Shown piece after piece: positions 52,610 to 64,000 of a DNA stretch of 64,000 nucleotides. The translations under genes were made by a program, and so were the position numbers. This DNA is from Cercis canadensis. Its lineage: Eukaryota; Streptophyta; Magnoliopsida; Fabales; Fabaceae. The notes beneath the pieces are model-generated. The model saw only the letters and a program-made list of their open reading frames with translations, had not been told where the DNA came from and ran no database searches. The stretch spans positions 124,001-188,000 of the forward strand of contig QAOA01007568.1 of NCBI GenBank assembly GCA_003255065.1, given 5' to 3'. Numbering within the stretch: position 1 is the stretch's first letter; every line of letters starts with the position of its first letter.

Positions 52610-52692
52610 CTCATGAGCATGACCATCAACTCCAAAAGTCTTTGTCTTTTGTCTCATGAGCAGACCATCAACTCCAAAAGTCTTGGTCTTTG
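52610..52692 (+). repeat. two-copy tandem repeat, 42-bp period
   Basis: CTCATGAGCATGACCATCAA and CTCATGAGCAGACCATCAAC open two copies that both continue into CTCCAAAAGTCTT. Small local duplication. Confidence 0.75.
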
Positions 52693-53540
52693 TTGAGACT
52701 TGAGGCCATTGAAACTGACTGTGATTATCAAACTATCAAAACGTCATTGCCTGGCAATCACATCTCACAGTAACAGAAAAGGGAGTGTAGCATAGCACCC
52801 CCAACAGCAAATATATCTTCATGATTTTCTCTCTTCATTTATATATCTAATCTAAATCCAGAACCTCTGTATTTTAACAATTAGTTTAAATCTGTAAAAG
52901 TTTTGCTATTTTAACGTATCAGGAAATAGCAAGAGTAAAATGACGAATTAACCCAAAGATTCTCTGAAATTATAAAATTCTATGATTAATTAATTGAGAT
53001 CAAAATAGGTCTTGTGCTAATCTTCTCTCACCCCACCCCTGTCATGAAAATTTGACCCTTGATTATGAACTTGTACCCACCAGATCAATGTAATTCCATG
53101 CTTAAGTAGAAGAAGAGGAAGGTGAGAAAGGCAAGTGTTGGTTCACAAAACAGTAGTCTTAAGGCACAAAAGGCTGCGTGCACCTACCTACTTTAAACTT
53201 TGGAAAGTAAGAATCATAAACTGAAAATGGAGAGAAATTTCATTAAAGGAACTGCTAATCTCTATCAACATCAGCACTACATATTCTCTATATTCAAGAA
53301 AGATTCTTATTTCTTTCTAGGTAAAACAAGGTTTAACTAAAGCATGAAGGGAGAATAGAACAAAAAAGAGTACTGCACAAAGCTATGTACAAATGGATTA
53401 AGTTCAACTAGGACCTGAAGACAGATGCAACTATCACCCACTTTTAGCGCCTACAAGAGGTTAGATCCTATCTGAATGAAGCCATAATTATTTGCAACCA
53501 GTTGGACTACTTCATCAATTATGATGAGAATTTCAAGATC

Positions 53541-56500
53541 TCAATAGCGTCGCCTAGAGAGGAAGAACTCATAATCAGGATGTCTATTTGTGCAGATCAG
53601 ATTTCCCTTGTTGACAGCAGCTCTTGCCATCAGAGATGCTGTTTCTTCAAGTGTCCGCAAACGCTCTTTAAGAAGCATAGAAGGGTTTAAGCCCAGAAGT
53701 TCTGCAGTCAGAGTAGAATGCCTCAGCTGGAACCAGCATTCACCCTGTTAATATGACACATGGTGCATATAAGCCTAATGAATACCAAAAAACTTGTAGA
53801 AATTTTTAAGCCAGGGCAACAAATTAATATCATCAAGCAAATATTGCCACCATGACCATATGAAGATCAGAAGATATGACAGAGAATGGCTTTTTATATT
53901 TCAAGCGAACTAAATTCATACTATTTTTGCTGATTAGCAATCGAGGATTTTAACAGGAAAATGAAGCTAATATATTTAGGAGGGAAAAAACTAGATGAGG
54001 TTAATAGAAACAGGACTGGTTCAGGTTCTCATTTGTATGGTCAACCTTTATTACCAAGTAAGTTGACTGTTCAGCATGGATCATAGATGAAAACGGTATA
54101 GTATTGCTCCCATGGTATGTGTATCTCCACAAATAAACATTTGGAAGATAAATATCCACAAAAGTTTTATATGATTTAGTAGTAGATGCATATTGAGCTA
54201 TAGAAGATCACAAATACCTTCTGCATTCCATCTTGCCAGGGACGTGCAATTTATATTCATCCCATATCTTCAATAAAGTTTTATTTATGACAGGAAACAG
54301 CTATTTTATCTTCATCGCCATAAAGACTAATTATAATTTGAACAACTTCTTTGCAAAATATTTCCTACAATCTCTTCTTGTAATATTCCCAATGTGATAA
54401 CTTCTCTCCTTCGCTATTTCTCGAACTGCTATAATTTTAAAATCTACCATAGACATATTTTCAACAATAGTAAATACCGGAGATAAAACTCCTCTTTCTG
54501 CATCTCTTAAAATGAGGCATGCCACATAATAACAGAAAACCAAGAGATGTCTGAAAGGTATATTTACAAACGACTCATCTCAAAAGGTGTTTCATCAAAC
54601 AGACTAGCCTTCTTAAGATATCCCATGAAGCACTCAAAGGAATAGCATCGTTAACAAAATTCGAGGAAGAAGTTGAAGCAACATAATTTATACCTGGGCA
54701 TTGTAACTCTGAAGGCCCACAACTGGAGCTACTATACCAGAATCTACAGTTGGTGAATCAGTTTTCATACTTCTATTAACCAAATGTCCAAAGGAATGGT
54801 AAGTCAAGAAAGATGCACGAAAGTTGCCATCTGGTATACGGTAAATAGGATACCATGCCACTGAGTACCTGCAAATGAAGTGGTGTCAAATGCTACCATT
54901 TGTAATTCCACTTGATACTAAGAGATAATAATGCTTGGTTCTGATGATCTATCTTAAAGAAGATATCAGATACACTCTCTGCTCAGTGAAATATGACATT
55001 CATATGGATTACTCACCAGGATCTGGGATGAAGATCTTGCAAGTTTATTGAGTCCAGTTTAGAAGGGTCCCCATACACTTTGGACTGCGCTGGTACATCA
55101 CCTCTCACCAGCTCCTGGATCCTGTCAGGAGAAGATCAAGATCAATTCAAAAGAAAGCTGAGCAGACAAAGTGGCTCTTATCACAAGAGCCCACGAAGTC
55201 CAGAGCATCCGTCACAATTTATAGAGTGAAAAATGTCTATCCTCTATCTTGTCTCCTCCCCAACCTTCCCACCCCCCCGCCCTCTCTTTCTCTCAAAACC
55301 CCCCCAAAATGACATATATTAGAACCTACACTGATGCTATCACAAATTGCTAGCCCCTGTATCATATGTCAAAAGAAACAAAACGACTAAAAAACCAACT
55401 TGAGTAGGATTTCTCCTTTGCACAGCCTTCCATCCTGGCCATATATTTCTCCTGAGCAACAACTGTGTCATAAAATGGAATTTAAAGTTGTTCATGCATC
55501 ATGGAAGTTATTTCTTAACATAGTTTACACTGATGATTGCTACAACTCAAATTATAGATTCACCTAATATTTATGTTGAACTGCCCTCTGACAGGGATGC
55601 AACTTCTAAGAAAGCAAACGGAACAACTAGGAATGATTCCACTTGTTCCACAAACATTTAATGACATAAATCCTAAATTTTAATCAGTTATGGAAATTGG
55701 AGTACATAATGGCAAGCATTAAAGGAGTTGTATTTCTTACTTCTCAAATAGAGGCCGTCTTTGCTGAGGCTGTTCAGATTCAAAATATTCAAAAAGAAGC
55801 TCTAAATCACCAGAGCATGTTGAGTTGATAGATCGACCAGATGCATTATCTTTAGTAGAAGCAGAAGGTGCTTCAGAACAATGTATCTGATTTCTGGGCG
55901 TTGGAATGCTTGCATCTTGACTGTGAGACTCAGGAATGATTACAGAAAATATCGGATGTCGACTGGCAGCAGATGAGCTTTCTAACGTGTTACTGGTTTC
56001 ACATACTTCTGAAGCCTTGCTGCAATGAGGAAATTTATTGCTGCTTTTTACACATTGACTTTTATGGTTCTTAAACAGCTGAACTGCTGACAAAGAAGGG
56101 ACAAAATAAGCACGGAATGGAAAACAACCAGCACCCAGTTCCTTTGGATTTTTATAATCCTGAGTCCTTATCTCTAACCCATAGCTGCCATGTTTCTCAT
56201 ACCACTGCCATAGACATTCCAAAGATAGGTCTGGTGTCTCATGTCTGCACAGTGGGATGCCATCAGCACGGAGTACATTGGGTGATTGACAAATAACAGG
56301 ACTACAATAATGAAGTAGTCTTTCGAACTCTGCAATTGGCCCACCAGTTGCTATATGAACAGCTTCACAAGCTATTTGTGCCCTACAAACATCATTGACA
56401 GCTTGAGATATTTTGTATGAATAACTTTCTAGCACATCTTGATTCTCGCATTCACAAATCAAGTGATTAGCTGCTACATGTTCGTCACTATGCTCTGTCA

Positions 56501-59500
56501 GTGCATTTGCAACCTGATTCCCCAATTTCTGATTCTCATCCTCATCCAGACAAGAAAAATTACTGTAGGTCTGACCCACACATGTTCTGCTTGCATTTGA
56601 TGAAGAACAATGATTTTGACAAATGGAGACCCCTTTGGGTGCAACATTGCTTTCCAAGATGATATCCTTACTAGGAGGTCTGTCAGAATATTCCAGCGAT
56701 GAACTAGTAGATTCAGAAAATGCTAACCCTGTATCCTTTTTCCCAATTGGTATCCATTTCCAAAGGGTAGATCCAGCGCTGTTGTTTTGCTCATTGTAGT
56801 CTGTAGAAGAAACTTCTTTCTCTATTTGACCAACCACATCTCCTAAAAGATGAGAATACAATGGAGATTGCTCCTCGGACATACATAATTGATTGATGCG
56901 GTCACATGGCATTGTGCTATCTTGATTCTCTTTATTTTGATTGGTCATGGTTGAAATGGTGTGCCCGACACTTTTTGGTGGCTTTGATTCCTCCATATGC
57001 ATTTGAGCACTGTGAACTGATTCAGATGCCATTTGTTCAACTTGGCTGCTCTGAAACCCAACCCTCGGAGAATTAATATGATAATGAGATCCAGAGGTAC
57101 CAGTCAATCCTTCTTGATTATTTTCCTGAGATGAGATGTGTAACATGCCATTCTGTTGAATACTAATTTTTGCATTATCATTTAAGATGGCCCTGTTAAA
57201 ATGGGATCCCTTCCTAGAATAACTGCAGTGTTCTTTTTTTGAAGCTCGGTCCATTTTTCCCTTTGCTTTCCTACCAACATTATTTTTTAGGTGTTTCTTT
57301 TCCTCTGATTTTGATAGAATATTTGCACCAGTAAAATTACAGCTTCTGTTAATAGGAGGAGCCCTTTTCATAGTGGAGTCAGATTGTGAGAAAGTTGAAT
57401 TTGCTTTCTTCAAATCATCACTGCATTCATCACGGTCATTCTTCTGAACTTTTTGCCAGACAGAATGACTATTTTCCTTCCCTGTTCGGCCATGCAAATT
57501 TCCAACACCTCCAAATTTATTGACACCTAAATTCCGGGGTGCTTTTCTCTTTTGCTTAACTTTCTTATCATTACTGCTGCAATTCTGAGCACCATGTCTC
57601 GTTTGCTCATTTTGATCACAGGTATTGCCAACACCATTTAATAAGTTGTTACCAAGAATGCATCCATCTCCTGAATTAAACCCAGGTGGAACTGAAAGGC
57701 CAATTCTGCAACTTGCTTTGTCGGATTGTTTGACAACATCACCAGCATTGATACTTTCATCACTGTTTGAACCACCAACAGAAACCGAACCTAACACCAA
57801 AGAATCTTGTATCTGAGAGGATTCTTTAGAAAACATATTATTATAACAGCATATCTGGATCTGTTGCTTATCCTCCATTTCTCCATCTATATCTGCAAAT
57901 TCAGGACCTCTATTTTGAATCTGATTCTTGGAATTACATATGGCAGATTCTCCTGAAGATTTCTGAACTGTATGTGAGGTAACTTCTGACATCTCCGCCT
58001 CATCAATGTAAGAGTAGCAAGTCTTAGGTGCTTCAGTAAGGTTTACAGTGTCATCCATCTCCCTCCTTTCAGAATCATTTTTAATCAGTCTATCATCAGA
58101 AAATGAAGTTTCGAGTCCAGTTGTATATGACATCAGTCCAACCTCATTATCCACATCATTGCTACAGTGGCTTTCAGATGTTGAACCTACATGGACATAT
58201 TCCTCAGGAAGAACTTCTGGTTCAGTTGAGCCACTGTCACATGACTGCTTCTTGGTCTGTCTACCTCTCTTCCTTGCTTTTTTTCTTGAATTTTTTTTCA
58301 AAGGCTTCTCTCCTTTTGAATTGCTCATGAACATATCAGATGAATTAACTTCAGAACTATCAGGGAACGAACCTGAGGAATTACTGCAGATTAACGAACT
58401 TTGGGAACAAGAATTCCCAGAGAGTTCATTAAGTTTAGAAGCTCTGCTAGCAATCTTATTTTGACATCTACGATGGACATTTGATCCAGTAATGCTTCTT
58501 CCCTTGAGTGATTTCACTGAATAACCATACTCAGGTAGGAGTCCTCTCTGCCCCTTATGTTGATCAATCTTCAACCTATTCAGAGCCGGTGGAAAAACAA
58601 GTTGTAGACCATCCATATTTACATGAGGTGCTAAGCTAATATGATTAAGACACCGCACTGGCAGTGCAACAATTCTCCAGTTTCCATCAGGCTCAAGAGT
58701 AAGGAATGCAAGGATGGTACACCTGATAAATAATAAGCAGAGCTTAATGATAGTCACTTCCAAGCCTCTGCAGAGTAAATAAAATATGGAAAGTATGGGA
58801 TGATAATGCCAATGCACATCAGAAGTTGGGAAAACCCATTTAAAATCTTTAGCCATCCACCGACATAAAAGCTTCAAGGTTGTGAAAGAAAACTAACAAA
58901 TTGCATTAGTTATTTGAAGTAAAAGAGTAGCACATGTCTTTTTTTAACCCTTAACCATCAAAAAAGGCTGCCATCCAGGTATTACAAAGAAAGACCACCT
59001 GTTGGGAGTTTTCACCACCGACAACACATCCTCAAAACCCCTTTCTCCACTTGAAGAAACAAAAAATATTAGAATGATGAAAAAAGAAAGAATAGCAAGA
59101 ATAACAAGAATAACAAGAACAAGAAGTTTAAGAACACACAGACTAAAAAAGGAGCTACTCCCTCAAATGTGGACAATATGGCATCATAATGACTACATTA
59201 ACACGGACCCATATATGTTGCCACCATGTGCAGTGTACTTCGCATGAAGTTTCTATTATAATAATAATCCAATGACTCTGTAGCAACAGCTGGTGGCATA
59301 AGGCTTAATGGCATTACACAATGAGAAATATATATCTAAAATGTCACTTGAAGGTGAAGAATAGAAAAGATGTGCTATCAATAGATCAAAAAATTCAAGA
59401 ATAGAAGCATGTAAATTAACTACAGGACCACAAGACAAAAACGAACAAAGATAGGATATAGTAATCAAAATATTTTACCTACTATCAGAGTTCCTCCTTG

Positions 59501-59751
59501 AAAGGGAAGATTCTTCACAATCCTGAAGAAAGAGTAGACATAAGTCAAACAAAAAGGGTAAAAGAAACAATTACTTAGCCAAAAATCAATTAAAAAATAT
59601 TTATGCCAAAAATATCACTGTAAACAATTTTTGTGACCTTCAAAGATGTTGTGCAAATATTTTGTTCTTGATATTTCCTTGATAAGGAATCCTTTTGTCC
59701 TTTTGAAACTTTCGAACTATCAGTGCTTATTTCTTGAAGGGCACAATGCAT
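53541..59751 (-). CDS. long DUF789-family protein
   Basis: Seven exons (59638-59751, 59479-59522, 58999-59049, 55741-58767, 55017-55121, 54694-54868, 53541-53744) join in frame to 1239 residues. The start MHCALQEIST at 59751 is chosen because exon 1 ends in phase with exon 2 (DCEESSLSRRNSD), then exon 3 (SGERGFEDVLSVVKTPN) and the long exon. The C-terminal DUF789 domain spans about 882-1239: AEFERLLHYCSPVI, LECLWQWYEKHGSYG, FRAYFVPSLSAVQLF, SGDLELLFEYFES, SWYSVAWYPIYRIPDGNFRA, FLTYHSFGH, GECWFQLRHSTLTAELLGL, and the ending NRHPDYEFFLSRRRY. The function of DUF789 is unknown. The 880-residue N-terminal part is Ser/Asn-rich and mostly disordered, with a basic nuclear-signal-like stretch (KKNSRKKARKRGRQTKKQ) near residue 175. 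Most DUF789 proteins are only about 300 residues. One upstream ATG overlaps the start out of frame. Confidence 0.9.
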
Positions 59752-62560
59752 CTTCCTTGACTGTCCATATCAGCAGCATTAGCAATAAGAAGAAGAAATT
59801 GCATTTTGAAACAAAGACTAAAGAGATATTACTAGGGGGAATTTATATCCAAATATTTGAACTTTTTAAATCATCAACTGTCCCAGTAAATCTATTAACT
59901 AAAACTCAAGTAAAGTTCAATGAAATCCGAACCAGTTCATGCCCACTTTGCAAACTCAAAAGCTACAATTGGAAGGAGGGAAAATATCGAACCATTTGTG
60001 AAAGAAACACAAAGGAATGGACCAAGCAAAAGTCAAAATCATGACTTTATTGACAGGCAGGGCAATATGGTAGTCCAAGCAAAAACTGCAGCACCAAAAT
60101 GTGGCATATAGTCTAGGTCTCATCTCCATGTTTACAAAACACCAAACATTGGGATTCAGAGTACCAAAACTAACATTTGACATGAAATAAAGTTTTCTGG
60201 AATTGTGAGTTTTATGGAACCAGATTTCTAAGTACTGCTGGATTACCTATTACTTAAGAATAGACATTTATTATTTTTCATTTTCTGGTATCAAGTGTAA
60301 CTTGCAAATCTGCTGGGTTCCAATGAAGCAGATTGCTAATTCGATGCTATTATGTCCCACTCTGTGAACTGCATACAGAAGATTCACTACATAACATCAA
60401 GCACCGTCAAAACTTCCAGCATGCTATTAATGATGGCTGACAATATCTTAGATTTGGGTTCTTAAAAAATTAATACAAATATTGAAAAGATTATAATATT
60501 AATATAATTATGTGACTCTTGACAACTTATAATACTAATAATTTTCTTCAATAGTCTTCTGTTGATAAATTAAACAAGAATATTATAAAATCAGTTTGAA
60601 CAGGGCAAGGGTGGACTTGAATATAATTTCAGCCATCTAGAGCTTATGTGCCACTCATATTCAGGTCCAAACATTAACAAGTTCTTTAGTTTTATATAGT
60701 TGCTTTTTTCTTCATTTCCAGTTAAGTCATTTCCTTTTCAGCAGAAAAATTCCTTCCTTTTTTCTCCTTTTTTGGGTAATGCCTCTTTTCCTTCAGTCCT
60801 TCTGAAAGAGGACCATTGACACCAAACAAAACAGGATAGAGCTTAGCATCCTTACTGATAATAATTAAAAGAAGGTGATGGACTTTCAGATTACTGTTGA
60901 CCTTGGCAAGGCAGTAATGGGGTTGATAGTGTTAGAGAAAGTTTTAAGTTGGAATCTTGCTGAGAAAGAAGGAAGGGGTAATTCCTCCAAAATCTGCAGT
61001 AGTGTAAGTCCATAACAAAAATGAAAATTTCGACATGCCTAATCTTACATGCAAATGACAAAAACTGATTTGTTCTCTAATGCTTTTGATAACCAACCAT
61101 TATGGGGCTGATGATACAACTAGCCATTGCCACACTTCTTAAACACAATAAATGCAAAGAACTAAGCCTTCTATCCAAGAGAAAAAGCAAAACAGATATT
61201 CATATCAGAATGACTAAAACAACTTAGGCATTACCAGAACATGATAGATAAAATGCAGACAATAAAACTCCAAAACAGCTAATGAATTCTATATGAAGAA
61301 TTGATGTTGCAAACTACTGAAACAATACTACAAAATCCAATTGTAGTCGACTAAAACCACAGTCCCAATGGCATAGATACCGGAAAAAAATAAAATGTAT
61401 TGCTTCTATAGAAAAAGTATAATAAGCCAACTTGATAGAAAATCCCAAGCCAAATTAGTTCAAATAAACATGATACCTGATCCTTGAAATCTTTGAATAC
61501 ACCTTCTCAAATCTAACATAATAGATGGCTAATACACCCAAAAAAAATTCAACCTCTATCTGCTCAAAAATCATCCCGGGGCAAGCACATTTCAGTAAGA
61601 ATGAAAGATCTTGAATCCCATTATTCCACCAAATTGATGATAGCTGTTGATTGATAATGTATATACAAATAAAGCACACATCCTTCACATTTCTTGACTT
61701 CCATCAACAAATGAAATTGAAAGTATAGAGAGAATAGTGCACAAAAGAAGAGAGAATCCAATTCCTGACAAAAAAGAAATTTGCAGCAAAGGAGAAACCT
61801 CAACTTGGGTTTCTCCAAATCAAAAACAGGAAAAGATTAGATTATCCCAAAATGAATTGAATCCTACCTACCAGTCAAAAGAGAGGCGTCCATCTAATTT
61901 AACCAAAAATTCAATAAACCAGTCGGGCCCCTCTATCCAATAAATTTAAACAAAGTCCGTCTGATTAACACTAAAAATTATAAAAATTAGTAAAGCACGA
62001 AAAGAAAAAGAAGGAAAAAATTAAACTTGAAACTATGGCTTATTTGAACCATTAATCCAAAATCTACCAGTAAATTTGACTAAACCACACGTCCTCTTCC
62101 TAAATTCTCTCTTCTCAAATAGAGAATCACGTATCATTGGCCAAATAAATCGTCCCCAGATTTAGGTATGGGTTGAAGATAACAGGAATGCACAAGAACA
62201 GCTAAATTAGCCAAGATTTCCTATATTTAGATTTCTCCACCCAAAAAACAAAACCACTTATCTACACACACAAAACTCAAAATATATAAGAAAGAAAAGA
62301 AAACCCAGAAAGAAGCACACTCCTTTATCATTTCTCAATATAAAAAAGTAACCTTCAACAATCAAATATCATCAGTGAACCGCAGATAACTAGAAAACTA
62401 AAACGGATTTTTCGCAAAAATACTGTAAAGCCAGAAAATTCACGAAATTTAAAGGAGTGGGAATTTTTGTGCTTCAATGGACTAACCAAGAGACTTGCTT
62501 TCTTCCAAGGCTCAACGGATCTCTTCTTTATAAAGTAATCCACTGTCTTCGTCTAAAATT
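59752..62560. promoter_or_regulatory. leader introns and promoter of the DUF789 gene
   Basis: No other gene is supported. The stretch should hold the untranslated first exon or exons of the DUF789 gene. A donor-like CAG/GTATCATG on the minus strand at 61477 and a TTTATAAAG TATA-like word at 62526-62535 are candidates for the end of a leader exon and for the promoter. RNA data would be needed to place them. Confidence 0.4.
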
Positions 62561-62834
62561 CTCTTTTCCTCTCTTTCACTTCTGGGTGTTCTTTCTTTTT
62601 TTTTGGAATGTCTATGGGCATCAGCTTTTAAAACTCCTTCAGTCTCGGAAAGGGACTTTCTTCTGCCTATTAAGTTTCTACCTCTACACAAACACTGAGG
62701 ACGCCCACTATGTAGACACTTCGATGAAATCAAGGGGAAAAAAATAAAAATAAAAATAAACAAAGAATTGATTTTGACTGCATTTCCTGAGTACATCATG
62801 GGATAATATCGTCATATCAACTTAAAACTTTTTG

Positions 62835-62865
<31 letters not shown>

Positions 62866-64000
62866 NAAATTCAATGGTAGTTGGAAGCCAAGCGTAGAGC
62901 ATGCAGGCACACAAGGACAAGGCCACTCAGGGTCAGAGGTCAGAGAATGGGCTAATAATCTGCCAATTATTTATGGTGATAGCTACCTTGACCCTTCAAT
63001 AATTAAAATTATTTAGGGTTAGGTTTAAAGGGGGAGTTGATTGCGTGTTGGTTGGCCCTGTTTGTCAAGAGAAATGCTAAATACATTAGTCTATGAAAAC
63101 CATTTCGTAAAAGACCAAAAAAGGAAAAAAAATACTAAATGCACAATTTCTCATATTGCGGAGTCTTGTTAAATATGAGTCACTCTAAAAATAAAATGTT
63201 TTAACTATAAAAAACAAAATATATTTAGAACATTAAAATTTTTGAAATTATATATTAATTTAAAATTTTAATTCATTTAACGTTTAATTATTTGTAAATC
63301 TTATAATTTTTTCTTTTGTAAATTTAGACATTATATCTTTTCAAAAAAGTATTTCATTTCAATTTAAAACAGACTCTAGATATATTTTCTAAGTGTAAAG
63401 TAAATTAAGACTCATAAATTGTAATAAAGAAAAAAAAGGCTCATTGACTTGAATATTACATTTTACAAACAAATTTATAAATCTATAATAATTTTTTAAT
63501 TTAATTACTTAAATATTACAATTTTTTTGGAAAAAATAAAAATAAAAATATAACCGACATGTGGGAACCACCAAACGCACTAGTGGCTATGCGGTGTGTC
63601 CACGTTGGATATGTTGGTAGCCTTATGACGTGTCCTTTCTTGTTTAGCCTTTAGCTACTTTTTTTTGTATATAAGAATAATAATAATAAAAAAAGATAAA
63701 AGAAAAACTTCCCGAAATAGACAAGAAGGGACACGCTAATTGGCTACCGGCATGTCCCACGTGGACACGCCGCATGGCCACTGGCGCGTTTAGTGGTCTC
63801 CACATGTTCGAAAACTTTTTTTTTGTTTTTAATTTTTAAAAACTATAATATTTAGGTAATTAAGTTAAAAAGTGTGATAAATATGTAATTTTGTTGCTAA
63901 AGTGTAATATTCAGGTCAATGAAAAAAAATGGTGACAAATAATAATAAATATAGTAGAATTCCAATAGAGGTCAACCAATTATAAAGTAAGTCAACAATA
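62561..64000. other. AT-rich right flank
   Basis: No gene is supported. It holds a poly-T run broken by an N at 62866 and the foldback element at 63441-63922. Confidence 0.6.
63441..63922. mobile_element. foldback DNA element with GC-richer inner arms
   Basis: The left arm (63441 to about 63640) and the reverse complement of the right arm (about 63728-63922) match: both begin with CATTGAC, TGAATATTACA, pass through TTAATTAC and AAATATTA, then an inner GC-rich block (63558-63640 against 63728-63810) containing ACATGTGG, AACGC, GTCCACGT and GGTAGCC. The loop is about 85 bp and AT-rich. No coding sequence. A non-autonomous DNA transposon of Mutator or similar type is likely. Its sequence differs from the foldback at 48240. 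Confidence 0.78.

Larger units (their letters stand above)
47259..53540. other. 6.3-kb gene-poor region
   Basis: No gene is supported. It contains a long-arm foldback element (48240-48742), two direct duplications interrupted by an N (49148-49268, 49692-50358), an AT-rich stretch with loosely repeated TATGTGGTTATT-like words and an (AT)n microsatellite at 51229-51253, and a 42-bp tandem repeat at 52610. The first few hundred bases are the YSL promoter; I could not fix its TATA box. Confidence 0.6.

Noticed and set aside
52481-52696. Open frame on plus strand with a repeated TINSKSL end
   Set aside because: The repeat is just the 42-bp tandem duplication; no similarity to a known domain could be seen.
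58767-58877. Extension of the long DUF789 exon to ATG 58856 (MAKDFKWVF)
   Set aside because: The frame is open, but a strong branch and acceptor sequence ends at 58768 and the upstream exons fit exactly in phase at that point.
62355-62799. Minus-strand open frames near the right end, including a Lys/Arg/Glu-rich one
   Set aside because: They contain simple-sequence tracts and no family motif; more likely leader or promoter DNA.

Overview
This is a stretch of nuclear genomic DNA from a eudicot plant, probably woody. The evidence is AT-rich intergenic DNA, GT-AG introns throughout, and plant-only or plant-typical gene families: PARC6, RHL1, a yellow-stripe-like transporter, polyubiquitin with a leader intron, and a long DUF789 protein. 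I cannot name the species. Six single N bases, three of them at the seam of a direct duplication, point to a draft whole-genome assembly.

Nine protein-coding loci could be followed exon by exon; every junction keeps frame and eight end in a stop (the ninth, a RING fragment, does not form a full gene). In order: a LysM-domain protein (+, 3994-6975); oligosaccharyltransferase subunit STT3B (-, 9170-14543); a decayed RBR-type RING fragment (-, about 15423-15842); the mitochondrial succinyl-CoA ligase alpha subunit (-, 16925-24635); a five-unit polyubiquitin with a leader intron (+, 26710-27855); the chloroplast-division protein PARC6/CDP1 (-, 29079-34953); the topoisomerase VI accessory protein RHL1 (+, 36253-42445); a YSL5/7/8-type metal transporter (-, 44005-47258); and a 1239-residue DUF789 protein (-, 53541-59751). 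A possible small secreted-protein relic lies at 43128-43438.

The genes do not form an operon-like unit. They are housekeeping and growth genes with separate promoters. Two gene pairs have short divergent promoters (succinyl-CoA ligase/polyubiquitin and PARC6/RHL1). Two are convergent (LysM/STT3B and RHL1/YSL). From memory of Arabidopsis locus numbers, RHL1-YSL and LysM-succinyl-CoA ligase are also close neighbours there, so the window looks like conserved ancestral gene order.

The gene-poor parts (1-3.6 kb, 47.3-53.5 kb, 59.8-64 kb) hold small inverted-repeat DNA elements: two long-arm foldback elements at 48240-48742 and 63441-63922, and several short MITE-like elements. I found no CRISPR array, no rRNA, no convincing tRNA and no virus-like element. 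The observations most worth following up are the non-canonical residues in three of the five ubiquitin units, the duplicated 3' end of that gene, the very long DUF789 protein, the broken RING fragment and the small secreted-protein relic. I saw no clearly new biological system.
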